Virus record (IMG/VR): IMGVR_UViG_3300042868_001497
Coordinates: 1 to 25,242 of that record
Source: a virus
Strand: one strand, 5' to 3'
DNA length: 25,242 nt
A program made the translations under genes and the position numbers. Position 1 is the stretch's first letter. Each line of letters opens with the position of its first letter. Positions 16,201 to 23,596 of the stretch are shown here, piece after piece. The notes under the pieces are model-generated. The model was not told where the DNA came from and searched no databases. It worked only from the letters and a program-made list of their open reading frames with translations.

Positions 16201-19200
16201 TACGGGAAACCAGCCAAAATTGCTCGCTGCCGCGCTGGACAAGAAGCGCGTTGCTGACGCTTCGCTGGCAGCAGAGAACACCAAGGCCAAGGAACGGCAT
16301 GAGCGGGCGCAGATGAAGCTGCCTGCCAGCAAGCGCACGCCGTTTGTGCCGAAGGTAGGGCTGGCTGCTACCGAAATGCAGGAGCGCGTAGCTGGGGCGA
16401 CCCGCAGAGACGTACTACGAGGCGGTGTCGCCGCTATGTTGCTAGGGGCTTCTGACGCGGTGCGCGCGGCTACGCTTCCCCGGACGACCGTAAAAGGCAA
16501 TACCAAAGTTCAAGAAGCGCTGCGCAGCGGCAGTTTGCAGAAGGTCGTTGAAGCTGTTCGCGACACCAGCAAGAACCCCGCGTACCGGGAAATAGCACGC
16601 CTTATGGCCCTCGGGGGTATGGGTGATACGACTATTGCGGTGTCCGATTTTGGGGGGCAGGCTCTTGCCGTAGTAGGGCAGACGAGTACTACCACGGGTA
16701 ACATAACGATACATAAGACCACTAAGGGCATCTCGGGGGACACCGAGGAGACCATCCTGCACGAGGCGTTGCACTCGTTTTTAAACCGGCGGTACGACAG
16801 CCTTAACAGTTACCTCGCGGGGAACCGCGAGGAAGTAGGCATGTCTCCGCAAAAAGCCGACGCTTTCATCGAGCGGTTCCAGTCCATGTTCATGGATTTC
16901 CGGAAGATGATGCAAAGTAAGCACGTAGAGCTGCTTGAAGACACCAATGATGAAACAATCTGGGCGTCGGAAGCAGCCAACAGCCCCGACGAGTTGTTCG
17001 TACGCGCGCTTACCGACCCCAATTTGCAGGCGTTCCTGCGAACCATAGATATAAAAGGGAACACCATTACAAAGCCGGGGCAAAAATCTTGGTGGTCTAC
17101 GATACTTGATTTCTTGGCGGACCTTCTTGGAATTACCCGCGAGCCCACCCGCTCGGCGTTGGACCAACTGCTGGATGCCTCTACTAACGTGTTACGCGCA
17201 GCGGCGTTGGATAAGCCTACCGGGGAATATGCAAGAAAGTTAAATGCCCTAGATAGCGCACAAGAGCGCGTGCAGTATGAGAAGGTAGCCAACGCAGAGA
17301 GCACCGCCAACGAAGCGATGGCCGCTGCCGCTAGTGCCAGTACGACTGCTGAAGTAGCCGAAGCTGCTCAAGCCGGTGCCAACGCGCGGACCTATAACCC
17401 CTTCAAGGGGCCCATGAACCGCCTCATGAGTTCCGCCAGCGCCACGCATCTGAAGCGGCTGCTGGGAGCCATCCCCTCGTCGGGCATCGTGGAGCACTTC
17501 AAGCGGGTCAAGGTCAGCGATAAGGAGTGGTCCACGAAAGGCGACAAGGGGTGGATCGACATCCCCGAGTTGGAGAGCTTCGGTCAGGACATCGAACAGC
17601 CTGCGCGTGGCATGAAGTCCAGCATGGTGCGGGCGTTCACCCGCAAGGCGAAGCCGTTCTCCAAGTTCGTGTCCAAGTACGGCAACAAGACCATCGCCGC
17701 CGCCATGCACAGCGCCCGTGGCGCGTCGTTCGACGTGTCTACCTTCAACTCCTTGGGGGACGCCTATAAGAACGACCCCGTCATGGACTACCTGACTAGG
17801 GCACTCGCTCAGCAAAACCTGTCTGCCGAGCAGACGGCTAGCTTCACCGCGCAGCGCAAGAAGCGCATGGGCGAGATCACCAAGGTGTGGGGCAACTGGA
17901 CTGCGCTGGGTAAGCAGGAAGGCGGGCAGGCGCTGTACCGCGAGATACAGCAGTACTACAAGGACATGTACGGCCTCACGCGCAGTGCGCTCGACACCAA
18001 CATTCGCACGAAGCGTATCGACAAGGAGTATCAGGATAGGCTGATCGAAGCAGCTACGCTTGACCGGGTGCAGGACCCCGACTACCCCAGCGTGCCAGCG
18101 GAACTCCTTCCGGACGTGTACTTCCCCTACAAGCGCTATGGCAAGTTCTGGGTGCGTGTCACAGAGAAAGCGAAGAAGAACGATAAGCGCGAGTTCCACA
18201 CGTTCGAAAGTGCCGCTGAGCGGGATCGGTTTGTTGAGAAGCGCGCCGCGCAGCTTGGGATCAAGGACAAGGCGAGGGACACCGGTTACTTCGTCACCGG
18301 AAACGATATCAGCGACTTGCAGGCGCAGAACGACTTCACGGCCAACAGCGCTATGCTGAAGGCGATGTTCGAAATCGTAGACAAGGCCACGTTTACGCGC
18401 GCCGATGGGACGCCACTGGCAGGCGAGGAGTTGGATATTGCCATCAAGAAGCTCAAGGACAGCCTTTACCAGACGTACCTGATGACCCTTCCGGAGCGCA
18501 GCATCCGCAAGCAGTTCATCCACGCCGAGGGCATCCCGGGTTACTCCGAAGACGTGATGCGCAACTTCACCACGACGGCGACGGCGTATGCCAACCAGCT
18601 TCCGAAGATCAAGTACGGAGCCCTGCTGGACCGCAAGACGGAGGAAGCCCGTGGCCGCGTCAAGGAGTTGCCGAACGATATCAGGGCCAAGCTGGAAACT
18701 GTCATAAGCGAATTGTCGGAGCGGGCGTACTACTCGCTCAACCCCCCGGATCAGAGTGGCTTCGTGACGTTCGTCAACAACGCCGCGTTCCTGATGCTGC
18801 TCTCCAGCGTTGCCACCGCCGTGGTGCAGACCACGAGTATTCCAATGCGCGTACTGCCTAACTTCGTATCCCGTTACGGGTACAAGGAAACCTTCTTTAT
18901 GCTGGCGAAGTACGCCCCGGGTTGGAACACCGTGGGGATGACCGAGAAGCGTCCTGACGGCACCGTGCTGCACACCGCTCCGACGTTCGTGAACGCCAAG
19001 CTGCAGGGCAAGAAGCCGGTTAACGGGCTGGATATCGCGGGCGCAGCCAAGTACATGGCGGAACACGACCTCTTCGAAGAGAACGCGGTCCACGCCACGA
19101 TGGAGAACCGCAAGTCGGAGGTTAGCTCGTCCGAAAGTACAGGTCGTAAAGCGTTTGCTGCTACCATAAAAGCCCTTACGGCTTCCTTCAGCATGGCTGA

Positions 19201-20449
19201 GCGCATGAGCCGCGAGATGACCGGCCTGATGGCGTACGAGCTTGAGTTCAACAAGCTGGTGAAGGGCGGCATGGAAGCGAAAGCCGCGCACGACATGGCC
19301 GTCAAAAGCGCGGTTAGCTCGGTGCACAATGCGCTTGGCGACTACAGCACCTACGAGCGTCCCCGGTACCTCAAGGGCGACCTCGCCCGGTTCGCCATGC
19401 TGTTTAAGATGTACGCGGTTAACACCACGATGTTCTTCGTGCGCAACACCAAGACCATCCTGCGCAACGACCCCAATGTCACTGCCAAGGAGCGCGTAGC
19501 CGCCGCGCACGAACTGGCCGGTGTGCTGCTCATGTCTGGCGTGTTCAGTGGTATGACCGGCATGCCGTTGTACAGCACCATCTGCGCTGTTATCGACGCG
19601 CTCAGCGACGGGGATGACGATGACGATGCCACGCCTAATGACCCCTACGCGGCATCCAGCGCGGACTGGCGGTTCAGGAACTGGTGGCTCCCGCGCCACT
19701 TCGGTGCCATCACGCTGCCGGGGTTGGACGGCAAACAGCACTCGTTGTCCTCCATAATGGAGCGCGGCCCCGTGTCTGAACTCTCGGGGGTAAACTTCGC
19801 CTCGCGTACTGCCTACGACAATATGTGGTTCCGCGAAGGGCGTCCGGGCGACAGCATGACGGAAACCGTGCAGAACTACCTGTTCGACAACTTCTCCCCC
19901 GGCCTGTCCACGGGCTTCAACATGGTCGCCGCCGTAGAGGACTGGAGCAAGGGAGATATCATCCGGGGGTTTGAGAAAATCTCCCCCGCGCTGGTCAAGG
20001 GTAGTTTCTCTGCTTACCGCCTTGGTGCGGAGGGCTCGCGGACCCGCGCGGGCGACCTCATGGTGAATAAGGAGGATATCGAGTCCTTCCCGCTGCTTAT
20101 GCAGGTTGCAGGGTTCCAGCCCACCGAGGTGGCCACGGCGCAACAGGACCGCATCCAGAAGGACAAGCTGTTTGATCGTAAGCTGGATGAGCGGGAACGG
20201 CTGGTACGCGAGTTTACCCGGGCGCAGTACAGCCACGACGCGACGCAGGAAGAAGTCCTCTCGGCATACGAGGCTATGCAGGAGTTCAGCAGAAAGAACG
20301 CGGGCGACCTCAAACTGATCATCACGGCTGACGTGCTGGAGAACTCGGCGCGGTCGTACCTGCAGCGCAAGAATCTCACGGTCAACGGGCGCTACGTGGC
20401 CCCGGGCCAAGAGAACTTCCTGCGCTCTGAACGGCGGGCTGTAGAATAA
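13256..20449 (+). CDS. Giant (2397-residue) polyvalent ejection protein with HExxH metallopeptidase domain
   Basis: ATG at 13256 with AGGGCG upstream, nine bases after the previous stop. Residues 1-40 (LFEVTAPDGKSYEVDAPDGA) are a known opening of large phage ejection proteins. Residues 156-187 are a long hydrophobic Gly/Ala segment. Residues about 350-900 are linker-like with coiled coil (about 765-805) and two PWxxLxPxxxAAL motifs (873 and 906). Residues 1041-1072 form a Tat-like signal segment with TRRDVLR. HEALH at 1169-1173 is a zincin motif; E1246 in SPDELFVRALTDP is a possible third zinc ligand. From about 1380 to the end comes a long conserved-looking helical region with hydrophobic stretches at 1845-1870 and 2086-2115 and an Asp-rich loop at 2118-2125. 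Last gene of the block, in the T7 gp16 slot. Injection into the envelope and local proteolysis are inferred. No transglycosylase motif was found. Confidence 0.72.
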   Translation: MPLFEVTAPDGKSYEVDAPDGASQADAIAYIATTYYQNGVPAPAPAAEPTWLERNIPGGELLAETADLPIQFAMGATGIGKAVSDVAGAGNPVSDALDSARKYLTSITSAQSRDDAAEVSRLMEEAKGKGVWEEVKAGLKSFGVAPLDFLSQGAGSIAPIIAAGLLAPTVGGAAAISGGIGAVAGAGTIKGAIYDVTKQELEKLKVAPDIAEAIAQEAQSYGGENLDQIALGTALGALASYGGIEPAFARIVGAKIAQRVGATVAEETVKGLGRSGAKTLATEAGTEALQGGQEKLAGNVALQRQGMDVPTWEGVVGQGTLEGVIGGILGGPTGVYEAAVHNANLKQEGTPATEDGTTPIEDDIAAFTASPSKERYEALVSRLVNEYGIPESEAAKAALGELERADVRQQEAAEAAAKLPIPEGVVTPTPGAAGQTVSESPNAKVTAPKIDRATAEQQVTETFNNAAFDFTEDGEPLSVGAREAAIQMVVDGQDPYDAVGRAVEAEREGTLASVTPTPEAGTTTTLESSGASLETPETPITSSAVPTVEQIQAAPTVKARVSMANVALGDHLTTNAPTYSHVDPGVMTAATNMAAQRVANKKRKNDVDPVATLNKVLAEKGVSVTPRPPIFEGASALIPDAPLGTVLTVEGGAYGIKVADRPGATVPGQTVVTGRSGAPLRTLEAARDFANEITPPPPADVNLASSPDQTATSESTDQNRAVGAAHLPKRSTDISAALAGGVVPTIDVPSRNPLEVDAKPRFDLEAYRQTNEAEDAARKVEEAAQAEQEKERIAGIAKRYDRTRQDVNADNPSTFSRMDWFAAAGLHELEAAGKYYDGLAPSEQIQKRMQLARDAGIVKEGKSPPQVQTVLRKPWAELSPNQRAALAEGYGVSKAGVAARKKRVNRPWAALTPEEQAALISYIDKEPTGDTSAGKTATNAPVEEALVVDEALKARIAFGKALEEARSGAKITNEEYVSIRDSTGNQPKLLAAALDKKRVADASLAAENTKAKERHERAQMKLPASKRTPFVPKVGLAATEMQERVAGATRRDVLRGGVAAMLLGASDAVRAATLPRTTVKGNTKVQEALRSGSLQKVVEAVRDTSKNPAYREIARLMALGGMGDTTIAVSDFGGQALAVVGQTSTTTGNITIHKTTKGISGDTEETILHEALHSFLNRRYDSLNSYLAGNREEVGMSPQKADAFIERFQSMFMDFRKMMQSKHVELLEDTNDETIWASEAANSPDELFVRALTDPNLQAFLRTIDIKGNTITKPGQKSWWSTILDFLADLLGITREPTRSALDQLLDASTNVLRAAALDKPTGEYARKLNALDSAQERVQYEKVANAESTANEAMAAAASASTTAEVAEAAQAGANARTYNPFKGPMNRLMSSASATHLKRLLGAIPSSGIVEHFKRVKVSDKEWSTKGDKGWIDIPELESFGQDIEQPARGMKSSMVRAFTRKAKPFSKFVSKYGNKTIAAAMHSARGASFDVSTFNSLGDAYKNDPVMDYLTRALAQQNLSAEQTASFTAQRKKRMGEITKVWGNWTALGKQEGGQALYREIQQYYKDMYGLTRSALDTNIRTKRIDKEYQDRLIEAATLDRVQDPDYPSVPAELLPDVYFPYKRYGKFWVRVTEKAKKNDKREFHTFESAAERDRFVEKRAAQLGIKDKARDTGYFVTGNDISDLQAQNDFTANSAMLKAMFEIVDKATFTRADGTPLAGEELDIAIKKLKDSLYQTYLMTLPERSIRKQFIHAEGIPGYSEDVMRNFTTTATAYANQLPKIKYGALLDRKTEEARGRVKELPNDIRAKLETVISELSERAYYSLNPPDQSGFVTFVNNAAFLMLLSSVATAVVQTTSIPMRVLPNFVSRYGYKETFFMLAKYAPGWNTVGMTEKRPDGTVLHTAPTFVNAKLQGKKPVNGLDIAGAAKYMAEHDLFEENAVHATMENRKSEVSSSESTGRKAFAATIKALTASFSMAERMSREMTGLMAYELEFNKLVKGGMEAKAAHDMAVKSAVSSVHNALGDYSTYERPRYLKGDLARFAMLFKMYAVNTTMFFVRNTKTILRNDPNVTAKERVAAAHELAGVLLMSGVFSGMTGMPLYSTICAVIDALSDGDDDDDATPNDPYAASSADWRFRNWWLPRHFGAITLPGLDGKQHSLSSIMERGPVSELSGVNFASRTAYDNMWFREGRPGDSMTETVQNYLFDNFSPGLSTGFNMVAAVEDWSKGDIIRGFEKISPALVKGSFSAYRLGAEGSRTRAGDLMVNKEDIESFPLLMQVAGFQPTEVATAQQDRIQKDKLFDRKLDERERLVREFTRAQYSHDATQEEVLSAYEAMQEFSRKNAGDLKLIITADVLENSARSYLQRKNLTVNGRYVAPGQENFLRSERRAVE
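16376..16471 (+). other. Internal Tat signal-peptide-like segment within the giant protein
   Basis: Residues 1041-1072 of the giant frame read as a whole twin-arginine signal. An in-frame ATG (16376-16378) is followed by a short polar n-region, TRRDVLR (residues 1049-1055, matching S/T-RR-x-hydrophobic-hydrophobic-K/R), a hydrophobic core (GVAAMLLGA) and a VRA-A possible cleavage site. GAAGGTAGGG lies 16 or more bases upstream of this ATG, which is far for a ribosome site, so independent initiation is uncertain. The resemblance is visible directly; function is inference. Confidence 0.5.
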
Positions 20450-20452
20450 GAA

Positions 20453-20482
20453 ACCCCCGCCACAGGGGGCTGTGGCGGGGGT
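20453..20482 (-). terminator. Strong hairpin terminator between convergent blocks
   Basis: A perfect 12-bp stem (ACCCCCGCCACA with TGTGGCGGGGGT) encloses a 6-base loop. On the minus strand the stem is followed by TTTCTTATTC, a moderate U-tract, so it fits an intrinsic terminator for the leftward replication operon. On the plus strand it is followed by CGGGGG with no U-tract, so for the structural block it may only slow polymerase or protect the mRNA 3' end. Confidence 0.75.
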
Positions 20483-20492
20483 CGGGGGACGG

Positions 20493-20510
20493 CGACAGGA
20501 GCAACTGTCG
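20493..20510. other. Small second hairpin in the convergent gap
   Basis: CGACAG and CTGTCG form a 6-bp stem around GAGCAA. An alternative pairing of GGAGC (20498-20502) with GCTCC (20512-20516) is mutually exclusive with it. No U-tract follows on either strand. It may just help fold the 3' end of the leftward transcript ahead of the main terminator. Confidence 0.4.
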
Positions 20511-20522
20511 GGCTCCAGTATA

Positions 20523-20717
20523 CTACATTCGCCAGATTCGTAAACCCCGGATGCCTTCCACGATCACTACCTGCATAAGTATCGAGAAACGCAGGCGGTT
20601 TATCGTTTCGCGGACCTCGCGCTTGGCTTTAACGGGGTTGAGACACGGGATGAATATGGATGCCCCCCGCTGAAACTTGCTCCAGTCGATTTCGTAGCTA
20701 ACCCCTTCCACCATCAT
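20523..20717 (-). CDS. Small basic protein overlapping the end of the primase-helicase gene
   Basis: 64 residues (or 63 from the second Met codon). The start lies inside the last codons of the primase-helicase gene, overlapping it by 20 bases, with GAGGCGG upstream as a possible ribosome site; this supports coupled translation. The sequence (EIDWSKFQRGASIFIPCLNP near the start, GIRGLRIWR at the end) looks like a folded alpha/beta domain with many Arg/Lys residues, and the FIPCLNP and GLR(I/V)WR patterns recall small phage proteins of unknown function. A DNA-binding or replication-accessory role is only suggested by neighbours. It is the last gene before the terminator. Confidence 0.6.
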   Translation of the reverse strand: MMVEGVSYEIDWSKFQRGASIFIPCLNPVKAKREVRETINRLRFSILMQVVIVEGIRGLRIWRM

Positions 20718-23559
20718 CGCCCGCCGCCTCTTTCACGTAGCCGTCAATGTCGATGAAATCAGGGCTGCTGCAGTCGAACTTGAGGCACTGCGTGCCGCCG
20801 GGAACCGACACCTTCATCCCCTTCGATATGCGCTTGAGTTCCTGCCCGAGGTAGATGCCCGTGCGCCCCAACTCCTTCAGCGTATCGCGGTAGTTGATTT
20901 GCTGTTTGGCGCAGAAGTCGCGGAACTCCGTAACCGTTATGAACATCTGCTTCGTGTCAGGCTCGTAGCGGATGATCAGCTTGCCGTGGGTGGGTTCTAT
21001 CAGGGGGCGCGTTGCCACTTTCGAACGCTGGTCTGCGGCATGGTTCGTAACGAGGATGTTCGGCACGTGGGCGTTAACGAAGTCGCTCAGCACGCTCACC
21101 GCGTAGTCCACCGGGGGAGTTACCTCTTGCCGCATACCGGCAACCATCAACATCACCCAGTCGTAGATGCGCGTCAAATCCCAGTCTATGAGGCCAGCGC
21201 GCTTCGCTATAAGTCCGCCTGTCATGTTAGCTGCTACGGTCGCGGACCAAATGCGCTCCCGCTGCGTCAGCTTGAGTTCCCGATCTATCTTGGTCTGGGT
21301 GGACAGCAGGAGGCGCTCGACCTCCACGGAGTTGCTTATCAGGTACTTGACGTACACCAGCCCCGCATGGCCGTAGTTCTTGAGCAACTGCTGGTCGAAC
21401 ATCGACTTGGCATAGTCGGGCTCAAGGACGTTAGCGTAGTCTATCCGGTACTCCAGCAGGCGCATGGACTCGCCATCAGCGATGGACTTGTGGGTTGCCA
21501 ACCGTTCGTAGAACGAGGCGTTGGACGAGCAGAGGGCGATAGTCTGCCACGTCGTGGTGTTGTGCCGCATCTCGTTGCTAGCGGCCATCATGCGGTCCTT
21601 ACCGCGCCCGTTCGTCATGCCGTAGATAAGCTCCGAGAACTCTTCCGCTGTGGTGTTCGTTATCTCGTCCACGGTGTACGAGATATTGTTCATGACCCCC
21701 AGCTTGTGCATCTTCGTGTTCGCGGTGTCTTGTTTCGTAGCTGAGAGCCTTACGGGGTCTCCCCATACGCTGTTACACATCTGCAGAATAGTGGTCTTGC
21801 CGGTACCCGATCTAGGATGGATCACGTTGATCATCGCGCCGCGCTGGCCGGTGAACCGCAGCAGGGGAGCCCCGAACGCCGTAAGCGCAGCGAACGCATG
21901 CGGCTCATGCCCCGGGAGGTTGTACAGGTTGAACACTTCCTGCCACTTCTCCATGGTGCCTGCGGCGATCATGAACTCCGCTATGGATGCCGTGGCTTTG
22001 GAGGGAGGACTGTGGAACACACCCCCGGCAGTTACTTCCCTGTCTCCGAGGATGAACGCGCTATTGTTTGATGCCCATCCGAACTGTGTACGCATGTGAT
22101 CCGCCTTAAAGGTGTACTGAATTCTGGAGATGGAGGATTGAACATGGTCGATGATCATGTCGAAGCGTTTTTTGTTGCACATAACCCCCCATGAGGCCAA
22201 GAGCTTCCGTAGCTCCGAAACGTCCGTGGCCTGTGCCGCTGTAACGATGAAGGACCGGGTTTCATCCCGTGGAAGGTGAAGCCGCATCTGGATAACGTCG
22301 CCCAACTCCGGGTCGTTCAACCGCCGCACCACGTACAGGTGGTGGGGGTACACCGGCTCCGGGTTCCCTTCCGGGGTAGTGGGCCTGCGAAAGATGCCGC
22401 CCGTTTCAGCCCAGTAGTAGGGCGGGTAGTACTGCGGCTTGTACGCCACTTCGGCAGCATCTGCGCTGGTATGCAGCATGACCACCGGCTTGCCTTCTGG
22501 AACCACCACTCCGAGGGTAATGGGGGAAGTTATCTTGCCCTTGTTGTGGCACCCGGTGCAGCCCCCGGGTGATGTGCGCTCAATATCCGCGCATGTCCTA
22601 GGTCCCTTGAAGGATGCTGCCTTGGCCGACGCCGCTTCGAAGTTATAGTCGGGGTGGCCTTCCGACACTATACGGATACCGTCGTCCCGGTCGATCTGGC
22701 ACTTGTTGGCTATGGACAGCGCTGCGGTCCACAGGTCGTAGCCAATGGATGCGCTGTTATCCACTGCGAACTGAAGCTGGAGGCAACCGGTGCCGTACTC
22801 GGTCTGCTCAATAATCCGAGCGAAGCTGCACTGCTGGCTGTTCCCCTCTTCAAGTGACTGGGCGAGCGCGGATGGGGCTCTCCTGCGTCCGGTAACGGGA
22901 GGCGGTGCAGCCGTTGTATCGACACCCAGCAGCGCGGCGAACTCTTCGAACTCGACGTTGCCACCCCCCGTTGTAAGCACGTCTACCGGGATGGGCGGGT
23001 CTGTCTTGTAGTTGAACGTGTCTGGGACGCGCAGGATGCGCGACACTTCGAACACGGACGGGTCAACCAGCAGGCCTTGCTTGACGCATGCAGCTTGCAG
23101 CGCAACGGCAGTGGGCTCCCACTGAGCGCGGGTTACCTCCTCGTCAAGCACCCAATACACGTGCAGCCCGCGCCCCGAGCTTACCAGCACAGGTCTGGGC
23201 AGGTTGTACGTGCCACAGAAGTCCTTGAGGGCTTCAAGCGCGTTGGTCTGGGTCTCGTACCCGGCAGCGATGCCGGTCTTGGGGTTGGGGGTAGCTTTGT
23301 CGGGTCCGCAGTCGATATCCAGCCAGAAAGCCTTCAGGGCGCGGACGTTGTCTTTCTTGCGGCTGGCGTCGGTGTCGAATTTGGCTACACCGAAAAATAC
23401 GTCGTAGCCTCCCTGCATCAGCCGGGGCACTAGCTCATCGACTTCCTCGCGCGTGGCAAGAAGCTCCTGCCGTACTCTGCCGTCCTTAATTCCGCAGATA
23501 GCGAACCATCCCGCAGACGGTTGTACGCTATCCAGAAGGTCAAACCCCCCCATCGTCAC
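20698..23559 (-). CDS. Phage primase-helicase (AEP-type primase fused to P-loop helicase)
   Basis: 953 residues from GTG at 23559; ATG at 23553, two codons later, is an equally good start given GGGGTAGGTGACG upstream. Residues about 75-185 show an archaeo-eukaryotic-primase-like core: FWLDID (D81, D83, likely metal ligands), SSGRGLHVYW (H133) and RVPDTFNYK (R177). Residues 323-338 carry Cys323, Cys334, Cys337 and His338, probably a zinc site, in a CxnCTGCHNKGKI context. Residues 581-590 are a Walker A motif (HPRSGTGKTT) and 627-632 a Walker B (SYTVDE), so the C-terminal half is an ATPase/helicase. It should synthesise primers and unwind DNA at the phage fork. The fused primase-helicase reading is well supported by motifs; the precise helicase superfamily (SF3-like or DUF927-like) is not settled. 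Confidence 0.85.
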   Translation of the reverse strand: MTMGGFDLLDSVQPSAGWFAICGIKDGRVRQELLATREEVDELVPRLMQGGYDVFFGVAKFDTDASRKKDNVRALKAFWLDIDCGPDKATPNPKTGIAAGYETQTNALEALKDFCGTYNLPRPVLVSSGRGLHVYWVLDEEVTRAQWEPTAVALQAACVKQGLLVDPSVFEVSRILRVPDTFNYKTDPPIPVDVLTTGGGNVEFEEFAALLGVDTTAAPPPVTGRRRAPSALAQSLEEGNSQQCSFARIIEQTEYGTGCLQLQFAVDNSASIGYDLWTAALSIANKCQIDRDDGIRIVSEGHPDYNFEAASAKAASFKGPRTCADIERTSPGGCTGCHNKGKITSPITLGVVVPEGKPVVMLHTSADAAEVAYKPQYYPPYYWAETGGIFRRPTTPEGNPEPVYPHHLYVVRRLNDPELGDVIQMRLHLPRDETRSFIVTAAQATDVSELRKLLASWGVMCNKKRFDMIIDHVQSSISRIQYTFKADHMRTQFGWASNNSAFILGDREVTAGGVFHSPPSKATASIAEFMIAAGTMEKWQEVFNLYNLPGHEPHAFAALTAFGAPLLRFTGQRGAMINVIHPRSGTGKTTILQMCNSVWGDPVRLSATKQDTANTKMHKLGVMNNISYTVDEITNTTAEEFSELIYGMTNGRGKDRMMAASNEMRHNTTTWQTIALCSSNASFYERLATHKSIADGESMRLLEYRIDYANVLEPDYAKSMFDQQLLKNYGHAGLVYVKYLISNSVEVERLLLSTQTKIDRELKLTQRERIWSATVAANMTGGLIAKRAGLIDWDLTRIYDWVMLMVAGMRQEVTPPVDYAVSVLSDFVNAHVPNILVTNHAADQRSKVATRPLIEPTHGKLIIRYEPDTKQMFITVTEFRDFCAKQQINYRDTLKELGRTGIYLGQELKRISKGMKVSVPGGTQCLKFDCSSPDFIDIDGYVKEAAGDDGGRG

Positions 23560-23580
23560 CTACCCCGAATGGAAACAAAC

Positions 23581-23596
23581 GCCCCCTAGCGGGGGC
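23581..23596 (-). terminator. Short GC hairpin over the HTH gene stop, possible attenuator
   Basis: GCCCCC and GGGGGC pair around a 4-base loop; the stop codon of the HTH gene lies in the structure. On the minus strand it is followed by GTTTGTTTCC, a broken U-rich run. It stands between the HTH gene and the primase-helicase gene in a leftward operon, so it may reduce rather than stop read-through. The stem is short, so confidence is limited. Confidence 0.45.

Noticed and set aside
17249-20410. A 1053-codon open frame on the minus strand
   Set aside because: It lies wholly opposite the giant gene, has an Arg/His/Val-rich translation without domains, and is explained by high GC at third codon positions.
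13256-20449. A lytic transglycosylase domain in the giant protein, as in T7 gp16
   Set aside because: I looked for the catalytic Glu-Ser and GLMQ-type motifs and did not see them.
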